From Massilia arenae (lineage in GTDB: Bacteria > Pseudomonadota > Gammaproteobacteria > Burkholderiales > Burkholderiaceae_D), in the NCBI RefSeq assembly GCF_008014745.1, contig NZ_VPFD01000018.1, forward strand, positions 59,032 through 123,031: 64,000 nucleotides of DNA, in the 5' to 3' direction. How positions within the stretch are numbered: the first letter of the stretch is position 1; every line of letters starts with the position of its first letter. Shown here in pieces: positions 9,150 through 16,896 of the stretch. The translations under genes were made by a program, and so were the position numbers. The notes under the pieces are model-generated. The model worked only from the letters and a program-made list of their open reading frames with translations, ran no database searches and was not told the origin of the DNA.

Positions 9150-9578
9150 TTAAGCGGATTGATGCCGGGGAGGGCGCTGGGGGCCGTCCTGGATGAAGCC
9201 CGCGAGGAAAGCCGCAGGCGAAGCGACGGCTGCATCCGAGCCGTCGAATGAAGGAACAGCAAGATCGTTCGATGGAGGTGCGGCCGCGCCGAGGCAGAAG
9301 GACGAGCAAGCGCTGCAGGAGCCGTGCGATTGCTTCTCAACATCTGGGACAGAAGGTTCTGTATCGGAAGATAGCTCAGCCGTATGGCTTGATTGCTCCC
9401 CGCCGTGGTGAGCATGCTCGTCAGCCATCGCTTCATGATGCGAGACCGACATACCGACCGGTGTCTGCGACTGGTGATGAACCGGCGCGCAAGACATGCC
9501 AAGGCTGCCCGCGACCGCATGGAGCGGCAGCACGGCAATCAACAGCCAGAGCAGGAATGTCTTGAAGGTGCGGTTCAT
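9150..9578 (-). CDS. exported His/Cys-containing hypothetical protein
   Basis: 142 residues. A signal peptide (LLWLLIAVLPLHAVAG) is followed by MSCAPVHHQ, a His-rich run (HHEAMADEHAHHGGE) and a SCSACSSFC cluster, then a hydrophobic-poor tail. The pattern resembles small DUF2946-like proteins of copper loci but I cannot assign it firmly. It is the first gene of the minus-strand copper run and is divergent from the copper ATPase, sharing the 302-bp intergenic region that holds the CueR-type promoter. Confidence 0.7.
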   Translation of the reverse strand: MNRTFKTFLLWLLIAVLPLHAVAGSLGMSCAPVHHQSQTPVGMSVSHHEAMADEHAHHGGEQSSHTAELSSDTEPSVPDVEKQSHGSCSACSSFCLGAAAPPSNDLAVPSFDGSDAAVASPAAFLAGFIQDGPQRPPRHQSA

Positions 9579-9702
9579 GGTCGAGCGGAGTATATCACGC
9601 CACTTTTCGATAAGTAATGCGGCTTAAGCATGATTAAAGGCGCGGCGGAATCGCCTCGACCAGCAGAGATGACGATGCACGGAGGGGAGGTTGAGAATCC
9701 GC

Positions 9703-9733
9703 TTGACCTTCCCGCCATGGGAAGGTCTAAAAT
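9703..9733 (+). promoter_or_regulatory. CueR-type promoter of the Cu(I) ATPase gene
   Basis: -35 TTGACC (9703-9708) and -10 TAAAAT (9728-9733) are separated by 19 bp, the elongated spacer typical of MerR-family promoters. The spacer holds a perfect dyad at 9706-9726, ACCTTCCC-N5-GGGAAGGT, which is the classic CueR half-site sequence. The ATPase start codon is about 150 bp downstream. No CueR is encoded in the window, so the regulator must act from elsewhere. The rest of the gap 9579-9880 shows no other gene. Confidence 0.92.
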
Positions 9734-9880
9734 TAATCGTGTCTGCGGCCTGGTAGCGACAGCGGCATTTCCTGCTGTCCTGCCGGGCGTCGTTCGCCGA
9801 TGCCGTCGTAGACGAGCCAGAGCGCTAGCGTCCAGGGTTACGGACGCCCGGAACATGACTTTATTATTGTGGGGGCTGCC

Positions 9881-12316
9881 ATGAAACACGCGCTGCACAC
9901 GCATCCTGGGCACCAGCACGGTGGCCATTGTCACCATTCACATTCTAACCATTTGCACATCGGCGCTGGCACGGCTGTCGATCCAGAAGGTCCATCAGAT
10001 GGGCAAACCCTGGCTTCCGCTGAGAAACCATACACCGACCCGGTATGCGGCATGAAAGTCGCGGACAGGTCGGATCGACGAATCGAGCACGAAGGCAGCG
10101 TGTATCACTTCTGCAGCATGAAGTGCATGGACAAGTTCCGAGCCGATCCGGCGGCCTACCTGCAGCGAGACGAGATACCGCCGGCTGAAGCGCCTGCGGG
10201 AACGATCTTTACCTGCCCGATGCACCCCGAGATCCAGCAGCCCACGCCTGGGAACTGCCCGAAGTGCGGCATGGCGCTGGAGCCCATGATGCCCTCGCTC
10301 GAGGACGAGGATAACCCCGAGCTGGCCGACTTTCGGCGCCGGTTTCGCTGGACCTTGCCGTTGACGATCGCCGTCACCCTGCTTGCCATGGCGGGGCACC
10401 GCATTTCCGGCGGTGGGCTGGCATATCAAAGCTGGATTGAGCTCGTCCTCAGTACACCGGTCGTGCTATGGGCCGGCTGGCCATTCTTCCTGCGCGGTGC
10501 CCAGTCGATCAGGAACCGCAGCCCCAACATGTGGACTCTGATCAGTCTCGGAGTTGGCGCCGCCTACGGGTACAGCGTCGTCGCGACCCTCGCGCCCGGA
10601 TTGTTCCCTGCGACGTTCGCCGAGCACGGCCGTATTGGCGTCTACTACGAGGCGGCCGCGGTGATCGTATCGTTGACCCTGCTAGGCCAGATCCTGGAGC
10701 TGCGCGCCCGCTCACAGACCTCGGCAGCCATCAAATCCCTGCTTGGCCTCGCGCCCAAAACAGCCCGCCGCATTCGAGCGGACGGAACCGAGGAGGATAT
10801 CGAACTTTCACATGTTCATATTGGCGACCTGCTGCGCGTGCGGCCGGGGGAGAAGGTACCAGTCGATGGCACGGTCCTCGAAGGTGAGAGCGCGGTCGAC
10901 GAAGCGATGCTCACCGGAGAACCGCTACCGGTAACCAAGCGGCCCGGGGACAAGGTCATCGGTGCGACGATCAATGCCAGCGGCAGCCTGGTCATTCGCT
11001 CCGAACGCGTAGGCTCGCAAACCATGCTCTCCCAGATCGTCCAGATGGTGGCGCAGGCGCAGCGCTCGCGGGCGCCCATGCAGCGGCTGGCTGACGTCGT
11101 GGCCGGCTATTTCGTGGTCGTGGTCGTCGTTATCGCACTGCTTACCTTGTTCGGTTGGGGCCTATTCGGGCCCGAACCCAGCTGGGTCTACGGGTTCGTC
11201 AACGCCGTCGCCGTCCTGATCATCGCCTGTCCCTGTGCCCTCGGCCTGGCGACGCCGATGTCGATCATGGCGGCTACAGGCCGTGCTGCAACCCAAGGGG
11301 TCTTGTTCCGGGATGCCGCAGCGATCGAAGCGATGCGCAAGGTGGATACCATCATCGTCGACAAGACAGGCACGCTCACGGAAGGCCGGCCGGCCTTCGA
11401 CCGCGTCATTGCTGCGTCCGGGTTCCAGGAGGAAGACGTTCTTCGGATCGCCGCCAGCATCGACCAGGGCAGTGAGCACCCGTTGGCGCACGCGATCGTC
11501 GCCGAGGCCCGCCGGCGCAACCTGGCGCTGGATAAACCTGAAACGTTCGAGTCCTCCAGCGGGATCGGCGTTCGAGGAAAGCTCAATGGGCAGCAGGTCG
11601 CCCTGGGCAATACCGCGCTCATGGACATCGAGAAGGTCGATTGGCGACCGTTGCAGCCTGCTGCGGAAGACCTTCGGCAAGTGGGCGCAAGCGTCATGTA
11701 CCTGGCGTTGCAAGGCAAGCTCGTCGGACTCATCGCGGTGTCTGACCCGGTCAAGCAGACTACCCCGGAAGCTTTGGCAACGCTTCGGGACGCGGGGATG
11801 ACGGTTGTGATGGCAACGGGTGACGGTGTCACCACCGCGCAAGCGGTCGCTGCGAAGTTGGGTATCGCTCAGGTTTATGGCGAGGTCAAGCCCCAGGACA
11901 AACTGGCCCTGGTAGAGCGGCTGCAACAGCAGGGGAGAGTGGTAGCGATGGCTGGCGATGGCATCAACGACGCGCCTGCTCTGGCGAAAGCCAACGTCGG
12001 CATCGCGATGGGGACGGGTACGGATGTCGCCATCAACTCTGCCCATGTCACCCTGATCAAAGGCGACCTGCGCGCGATTGCCAGGTCCCGCCTGCTGTCG
12101 CTCGAGACCGTGCGCAACATGCGGCAGAACCTCGGCTTTGCATTTGTCTACAACGCACTCGGGATCCCGCTCGCCGCGGGCGTTCTGTATCCATTCACCG
12201 GGCAGCTGCTGTCGCCAATGATCGCCGCCCTGGCGATGAGCCTCAGTTCAGTATCGGTGATCGGGAACGCATTGCGGCTGCGCGGGACGGCTGGCGGGAC
12301 GAAGGAAACAGGATAG
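9881..12316 (+). CDS. copper-exporting P1B-type ATPase (CopA/CopF type)
   Basis: 811 residues from the ATG at 9881, which has GGGGG 5 bases upstream; a GTG four codons earlier is less likely. The N-terminus is His-rich ([14 protein letters not shown]). A YHS-type domain (DPVCGMKV...[12 protein letters not shown]) and a heavy-metal-binding domain (FTCPMHPEI...[11 protein letters not shown]) follow, instead of classical HMA domains. Core motifs are TGEPLPV, the ion-channel CPC at 450-452, phosphorylation site DKTGT at D494, and [10 protein letters not shown]. The CPC plus YHS layout fits Cu(I)/Ag(I) export to the periplasm. It is driven by the CueR-type promoter upstream. Confidence 0.94.
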   Translation: MKHALHTHPGHQHGGHCHHSHSNHLHIGAGTAVDPEGPSDGQTLASAEKPYTDPVCGMKVADRSDRRIEHEGSVYHFCSMKCMDKFRADPAAYLQRDEIPPAEAPAGTIFTCPMHPEIQQPTPGNCPKCGMALEPMMPSLEDEDNPELADFRRRFRWTLPLTIAVTLLAMAGHRISGGGLAYQSWIELVLSTPVVLWAGWPFFLRGAQSIRNRSPNMWTLISLGVGAAYGYSVVATLAPGLFPATFAEHGRIGVYYEAAAVIVSLTLLGQILELRARSQTSAAIKSLLGLAPKTARRIRADGTEEDIELSHVHIGDLLRVRPGEKVPVDGTVLEGESAVDEAMLTGEPLPVTKRPGDKVIGATINASGSLVIRSERVGSQTMLSQIVQMVAQAQRSRAPMQRLADVVAGYFVVVVVVIALLTLFGWGLFGPEPSWVYGFVNAVAVLIIACPCALGLATPMSIMAATGRAATQGVLFRDAAAIEAMRKVDTIIVDKTGTLTEGRPAFDRVIAASGFQEEDVLRIAASIDQGSEHPLAHAIVAEARRRNLALDKPETFESSSGIGVRGKLNGQQVALGNTALMDIEKVDWRPLQPAAEDLRQVGASVMYLALQGKLVGLIAVSDPVKQTTPEALATLRDAGMTVVMATGDGVTTAQAVAAKLGIAQVYGEVKPQDKLALVERLQQQGRVVAMAGDGINDAPALAKANVGIAMGTGTDVAINSAHVTLIKGDLRAIARSRLLSLETVRNMRQNLGFAFVYNALGIPLAAGVLYPFTGQLLSPMIAALAMSLSSVSVIGNALRLRGTAGGTKETG

Positions 12317-12464
12317 GTCTGGCAGGGCAGGTCTCTGGCCTGTCCCGGAGGTATGCGAAAATGCGTGGCTCCGCAAACAGAGGCCCATTGCATTTGCATG
12401 CTGCTCTTGCTGTGCTCGTGACGAACTGCGCCGCGGGGCTTATCTTATTCTTCGCGCATAAACC

Positions 12465-12650
12465 ATGAATGTTGTCGTCACAAGTGAAACGCTCGACCTT
12501 GTCGCCTTTGTCGGCGCCATTTTTGCCCTCGTCGCGCTCGGCTGTGTCGTGTACTGGGAAGTGCAGCGGCGGCAGCAACGGAGGCGTCAGATTGCACGCG
12601 CGGAATCCGCAGGCCGAAGAAGCAAGAAACGGGCGCGAGCCAAGAGGTAA
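12465..12650 (+). CDS. 61-residue single-pass membrane protein with basic tail
   Basis: One hydrophobic segment (VAFVGAIFALVALGCVVYW, about residues 12-30) is followed by a strongly basic tail (EVQRRQQRRRQIARAESAGRRSKKRARAKR). It starts 148 bp after the copper ATPase on the same strand. There is no clear Shine-Dalgarno, so expression is uncertain. The layout is the same as the 61-residue protein at 31280-31465 next to czcD, although the sequences differ. Function unknown; a small accessory subunit or regulator of the neighbouring transporter is possible. Confidence 0.55.
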   Translation: MNVVVTSETLDLVAFVGAIFALVALGCVVYWEVQRRQQRRRQIARAESAGRRSKKRARAKR

Positions 12651-12708
12651 ACCAGGGCTCCGGATGCGACACCAATTCCAGGGCCCGTGGCCCGGAGCGC
12701 CACATTTA

Positions 12709-13776
12709 CTATTTCAGCTTGAGAATTCGACGTGCACCCGTCAATACGATCACGCCGATGACAGTACCGACAATCAGGTCTGGATAGGGAGAGCCGGTCC
12801 AGGTGACGAGGGCTCCCGCAGCAATCACCCCGATGTTTGCAATAACATCGTTTGCAGAGAAGATGTAGCTTGCCTTCATGTGCGCCCCACGATCACGTTT
12901 CTTGGCGATCAGCACCAGGCAAGTCACGTTCGCGGCCAGTGCTACGGCGCCCACACCCATCATCAGTCCGGATTCCGGTTCGCTGCCGAAGAAGGCGCGG
13001 CGTACTACCTCGCTCAACGCACCCAGCGCGAGGACCATCTGCAGCCACCCTGCCAGGTGTGCCGCGCGCGTCTTCAGCGCTGCCGCCCGGCCGACGGCAT
13101 AGAGAGCCAAGCCATACACGGCAGCGTCGGCAAACATGTCAAGGGAATCAGCTATCAGCCCAGTCGATTCGGCGATCAATCCCCACACCAGCTCTACCAC
13201 GAACATGATGGCATTGATCACAAGAAGCAGCCGTAGCGTCTTCGCTTCCGACGCATCTCCGGCCTTGTCTGCCGCAAGATCCTCTTGGGATGAGTCCGGT
13301 TGGGATCCGAGCAGGTGCGCGCCCAGTTTCAGCGGCCCGAGCTTGGCCAAGATGGGAGCGACCTCTCCCGTATGCGCAACACGGAGCTGCCGTTGCGAGA
13401 GATCGAAGTTAAGGGATTGGATGCCACCGACGTCCGCCAGTGCCATGCGGATCATGTTCTCCTCCGAGGGGCAATCCATCTTCGGAATCCCGAGCGTACT
13501 CAGCATACGTCGGCTGCCGGCCTTTGGCTCGACAGGGCGCGAGCCGCGCAGCTCGACACCCAGGCGCAAGGGTTGCAGCACCTCGACAAGTTCATCTGCC
13601 TTGCCTTCGTGCAGCACAGTGACAGTACGGGTATTGAGGTCAAAAGTGATGTTGTCGATGTCGTCGAGTTTGCCCAAAGCCATCCGGATCAGATTTTCTT
13701 CCGACGGACAGTCCATTTTGGAAACAAACAATTCGGTTTCGAGGCGGGTCGTCGGATTGGTTTGATCTTGTGTCAT
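12709..13776 (-). CDS. CDF-type cation transporter fused to two HMA-like N-terminal domains
   Basis: 355 residues from the ATG at 13776. The open frame runs back to 13872, but that start would lie upstream of the promoter at 13809-13839, so the inner ATG is chosen. Two ferredoxin-like metal domains carry DCPSEEN at 22-28 and 101-107, the same variant motif as in the Pb/Cd ATPase at 26 kb. A cation-diffusion-facilitator membrane domain of about six helices follows, with DMFAD at 213-217 as first metal site and FSANDVIAN in place of the usual second HxxxD/DxxxD. No long cytosolic C-terminal CDF domain is present. It probably exports Zn, Cd or Pb; the fusion is unusual. Confidence 0.85.
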   Translation of the reverse strand: MTQDQTNPTTRLETELFVSKMDCPSEENLIRMALGKLDDIDNITFDLNTRTVTVLHEGKADELVEVLQPLRLGVELRGSRPVEPKAGSRRMLSTLGIPKMDCPSEENMIRMALADVGGIQSLNFDLSQRQLRVAHTGEVAPILAKLGPLKLGAHLLGSQPDSSQEDLAADKAGDASEAKTLRLLLVINAIMFVVELVWGLIAESTGLIADSLDMFADAAVYGLALYAVGRAAALKTRAAHLAGWLQMVLALGALSEVVRRAFFGSEPESGLMMGVGAVALAANVTCLVLIAKKRDRGAHMKASYIFSANDVIANIGVIAAGALVTWTGSPYPDLIVGTVIGVIVLTGARRILKLK

Positions 13777-13808
13777 TTCGCTGAGCCTTTTCGTCGCTGG
13801 ATTCACCA

Positions 13809-13839
13809 AGGATAAACCTTCAAGCAGCTTCAACGTCAA
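13809..13839 (-). promoter_or_regulatory. MerR-family promoter for the CDF gene
   Basis: On the minus strand, -35 TTGACG (13839-13834) and -10 TATCCT (13814-13809) have a 19-bp spacer. An imperfect dyad spans 13816-13836: on the plus strand ACCTTCAAG-CAG-CTTCAACGT, 7 of 9 positions complementary. It has the same layout as the operator at 14299-14319, so the MerR gene between them is the likely regulator of both. Confidence 0.75.
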
Positions 13840-13877
13840 GCGTGCTCCCGGGGCTGACTCTGCTTCAGCCAAGGAAT

Positions 13878-14291
13878 CTACGAAACCTCATGTGGCGGCG
13901 TCAGGGCGTCAATGATCCGGCAATCGGCAGCTCGCCCGCCGCGGCATGAAGCCAGCAGGCGAGAAAGATGTTCCTTCAACAGGTTGAGGTCCCTGATCTT
14001 TTGCTCAACCTCCGCCAGATGTCGCTCGGTCAGCGTAGTCACGGCACAGCAGTCACCATCGCCCTGGTCGGAAAAGGCCAGCAGGCTTCGTACCTGATCG
14101 ATCGTGAAACCGATCTCCCGTGCGCGGCGAACAAACGTCAGCCGGGCCACATCTTCGCTTCCGTAGAGCCGATAGTTGCTGCCCGAGCGGGATGGCGACT
14201 CGAGCAAGCCGATTTTTTCGTAATAGCGGATGGTAGCTGCAGGGGTCTGCGTTGCTTCGGACAGCTGACCTATCGTGAAAGTATGTGACAT
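13878..14291 (-). CDS. MerR-family divalent-metal regulator (ZntR/CadR/PbrR-like)
   Basis: 137 residues. The N-terminal winged helix is typical (FTIGQLSEATQTPAATIRYYEKIGLL), with a long dimer helix. The metal site looks divalent: Cys-Cys in GDGDCCAV (equivalent to Cys79 of ZntR/MerR) and a CX7C loop (CRGGRAADC) near the C-terminus. CueR has Ser, not Cys, at the first position. It is flanked by two similar 21-bp dyads, one for the CDF gene and one for czcC, so it probably activates both outward units in response to Zn, Cd or Pb. Its own start codon overlaps the czc promoter region. Confidence 0.9.
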   Translation of the reverse strand: MSHTFTIGQLSEATQTPAATIRYYEKIGLLESPSRSGSNYRLYGSEDVARLTFVRRAREIGFTIDQVRSLLAFSDQGDGDCCAVTTLTERHLAEVEQKIRDLNLLKEHLSRLLASCRGGRAADCRIIDALTPPHEVS

Positions 14292-14295
14292 GTGC

Positions 14296-14326
14296 TTGAC
14301 CTTGAAGTGGCTTTAAGGTTTATAAA
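14296..14326 (+). promoter_or_regulatory. MerR-family promoter for czcCBA
   Basis: -35 TTGACC (14296-14301) and -10 TATAAA (14321-14326) are separated by 19 bp. The dyad at 14299-14319 reads ACCTTGAAG-TGG-CTTTAAGGT (8 of 9 complementary). It begins five bases beyond the MerR start codon (14291), giving a divergent arrangement. The outer membrane gene starts at 14360. Confidence 0.87.
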
Positions 14327-14359
14327 GGTCATTTATTAATCCGTCAAGCCAATTCAATC

Positions 14360-15604
14360 ATGCGCACCAAGATGAAGTGTTCTGTCATTGCTGCACTGCT
14401 GGTCATATTTGCCGCAGGACCGGCCTTGGCTGAAGGCACAGCGCTCACACTCGCTGAAGCCATCGCCAGGGCCCGGAACCAGGCGCCACAATTGCAGGGT
14501 GCCGATGCAGCATTGCGCGCGGCAGATGCCAATGTAGGGCTGTCCTCCCTTAGACCGAATCCGACACTGTCCGTCGAGGCCGAAAATGTACTGGGCTCGG
14601 GACGCTACGCCGGTTTTGGCGGGGGCGAGAAGACATTTTCGCTATCAATGCCACTGGAGTTGGGCGGCAAGCGGGGCGCGAGGGTGCGCGTGGCAGAAGC
14701 CGAGCGTGGCGCGGCACGAATCGGCAGGCAGGTCGCTCAAGCAGACCTGACCTTTCAGATTACCGAAGCCTTCGTTACCCTTGCCGCCAGCGAGAGGTAC
14801 GTGGAGATCGCGAAAGCCAGCCATGCGCTGGCTGAGCGCGCCCACCATGCTGCCCGTGAGCGCGTACGCGTCGGCAAGGCGTCGCCTATTGAAGAGCAAC
14901 GGGCCGATGTGCTGCGTATTAACGCAGAAGTTCGGCTGGACAAAGCAATACGCGCCACCCGGCTTGCCAGCGCAACGATTGCACGACTGACAGGCAGCAC
15001 GACGCCGGTTGCGATTACATCGACCTGGTTCGAACGAACCGACGCAGCGGTGGTTGGGCAGCCGGCAGTCTCGAGCCTGGCGCTCGCCGCTGCCGAGGCC
15101 GAGCTGACGGCTGCGAACGCCCGCGTCGACGCGGCCAGGCGCGACCGGATCCCCGACGTGACGCTGACCGCCGGCATGCGTCGCTATGGCGAATCGTCCG
15201 AGAAGGCGGCTGTTCTTGCGCTGTCGGTCCCGCTGCCATTATTCAATCCGGGCACCGCCGCGATCGCACGCTCCCGGGCGGAATACGACCGCGCTTCCGC
15301 CGCGCGCCGCGCCGTTGCACTGGAATTCGAGCAATCCACCGCGCAAGCGGAAGCCGATGTAGCTGACGCACTGGCCGCTGCACGCGCCGCCACTGGCCCC
15401 GCGTTCGCAGCTGCGGAAGAAGCGGCGCGTATCGCGAGGATTGGCTATGCCGAGGGGAAATTCCCGCAACTCGAATTGATCGAAGCCGAACGCTCATTGG
15501 CCGCCACGCGCGAAAGCTCAGTCGACGCTCTCGCCGCACTACACACAGCCCGGGCACGTCTCGCCCGGCTACAAGGTTCCAACTCTCCAATTTATAAGGA
15601 TTGA
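14360..15604 (+). CDS. czcC: CzcC-type outer membrane channel of an RND metal pump
   Basis: 414 residues. Sec signal (VIAALLVIFAAGPALA) followed by two TolC/OEP repeats; the family block NPTLSVEAENVLGSGRYAGF and KTFSLSMPLELGGKRGARV is characteristic of CzcC. It is the first gene of a three-gene czcCBA unit; its stop overlaps the region where czcB begins (2-bp gap between TGA and the next ATG). With CzcB and CzcA it forms a trans-envelope pump for divalent cations. Control by the MerR promoter just upstream is likely. Confidence 0.92.
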   Translation: MRTKMKCSVIAALLVIFAAGPALAEGTALTLAEAIARARNQAPQLQGADAALRAADANVGLSSLRPNPTLSVEAENVLGSGRYAGFGGGEKTFSLSMPLELGGKRGARVRVAEAERGAARIGRQVAQADLTFQITEAFVTLAASERYVEIAKASHALAERAHHAARERVRVGKASPIEEQRADVLRINAEVRLDKAIRATRLASATIARLTGSTTPVAITSTWFERTDAAVVGQPAVSSLALAAAEAELTAANARVDAARRDRIPDVTLTAGMRRYGESSEKAAVLALSVPLPLFNPGTAAIARSRAEYDRASAARRAVALEFEQSTAQAEADVADALAAARAATGPAFAAAEEAARIARIGYAEGKFPQLELIEAERSLAATRESSVDALAALHTARARLARLQGSNSPIYKD

Positions 15605-15606
15605 CC

Positions 15607-16860
15607 ATGCAAGCGGTATTTCGATCCGGCCTTTGCGCCGCGATGATCCTGTTGGGCGCATGTTCCCCCAAACAAGAGCCAGCTAATTCCAAAGAAGCCG
15701 CAGAGCAAAGCGAGAAAGCGTCGAGCGAAAAGGGCGAGAAGGAAGAGAAGGAAGAGAAGGAAGAAAAAGGTCGACCTGAACCCAAGGCCGGGGAAGGAGG
15801 CGAAGCTGCCGAGAAGGAAGGCGAGTCCGAGGCCAGGGAAGACTTCGTTACGCTGTCAGATCAGCAGATCCGGGCTGCAGGAATCGAGGTCATGCCGGTT
15901 CGCCAGTCCTTCGCTGGCGCGGTCGAGGCGCCGGCAGTGATCGCCGCGGACCCCAGGCATGCGGCCGTTGTTTCCAGTTCCGTCGGCGGCCGGGTAGTCG
16001 AGATCCGACGCAACCTTGGCGACCCGGTCGCGCGCGGGGATGTACTCGCCGTGATCGAGAGCCGGGACGTCGCCCAGCTCAGGGCCGATGTCGAAATCGC
16101 CAAGCGGCAGCACGAGCTGGCCCAGGCTACCTCCGCCCGCGAAGAACGTCTGTACGGCGAAAAAGTCACCTCACGTCAGGAATTCGAGATCGCGCGTAAT
16201 GCTTCCCTGGAAGCGCGAACCCGTCTGCGCCTGGCCGAGCAGCAGCTCGCTGCCGCAGGAGGAACAGGTGGGGGGCGGCTCAATCGCCTGATGCTGCGCT
16301 CGCCGATCAAAGGTAACGTCACGGCACGGCAAATCGCCCTGGGCGACATCGTAGCGCCGGACGCGCACCTTTTCGAAGTGGCCGATCTCAACGAACTCGC
16401 CGTCGAGCTTTCGTTGTCGCCGAACGATGCTGCCCGCGTCACCGTGGGCACCGCGATGGATGTGTCGACTGATGGCCGTACCGGCGCGGGTCGCATTACG
16501 CACGTATCGCGCGTGCTCGATCCTGCAACGCGCCAGGTGCGCGCGATCGCACGGCTGTCGAATGGCCAGGGAAACTGGCGCATCGGCGAAACCGTCACGG
16601 CATCGATTGCACTCGAGGGTGGTGCCGGCGGCGGCCAGCTGGCGATTCCGAGGACCGCGGTGCAAACCGTCGAGGACAAGCCGAGCGTGTTCGTCCGGGA
16701 AAAAGAAGGGTTCGCGATCAAGCACGTTGTCCTCGGCGGTAACGCGGCCGGCTACGTCAAGGTGGCGTCCGGCCTCGGAGGTGACGAACAGATTGCGGTC
16801 AGCAATACTTATCTGCTGAAGGCGGAGCATGGCAAGGGAGAGGCAGGGGACGATGACTGA
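15607..16860 (+). CDS. czcB: CzcB-type periplasmic adaptor lipoprotein
   Basis: 417 residues from the ATG at 15607 with AAGGA at 15596-15600; a TTG two codons earlier is less likely. The signal peptide ends in a lipobox (LLGACS). A highly charged Lys/Glu low-complexity spacer (EKGEKEEKEEKEEKGR region, residues about 35-75) precedes the adaptor fold: barrel-sandwich (VVEIRRNLGDPVARGDVLAVIES), coiled hairpin (AQLRADVEIAKRQHELAQAT), and beta-barrel and proximal domains. It links CzcA to CzcC. The charged spacer is unusually long and repetitive. Confidence 0.92.
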   Translation: MQAVFRSGLCAAMILLGACSPKQEPANSKEAAEQSEKASSEKGEKEEKEEKEEKGRPEPKAGEGGEAAEKEGESEAREDFVTLSDQQIRAAGIEVMPVRQSFAGAVEAPAVIAADPRHAAVVSSSVGGRVVEIRRNLGDPVARGDVLAVIESRDVAQLRADVEIAKRQHELAQATSAREERLYGEKVTSRQEFEIARNASLEARTRLRLAEQQLAAAGGTGGGRLNRLMLRSPIKGNVTARQIALGDIVAPDAHLFEVADLNELAVELSLSPNDAARVTVGTAMDVSTDGRTGAGRITHVSRVLDPATRQVRAIARLSNGQGNWRIGETVTASIALEGGAGGGQLAIPRTAVQTVEDKPSVFVREKEGFAIKHVVLGGNAAGYVKVASGLGGDEQIAVSNTYLLKAEHGKGEAGDDD

Positions 16861-16896
16861 TTTCCTCGTTCAACGGCTCCTGAAGGATATCCAACC

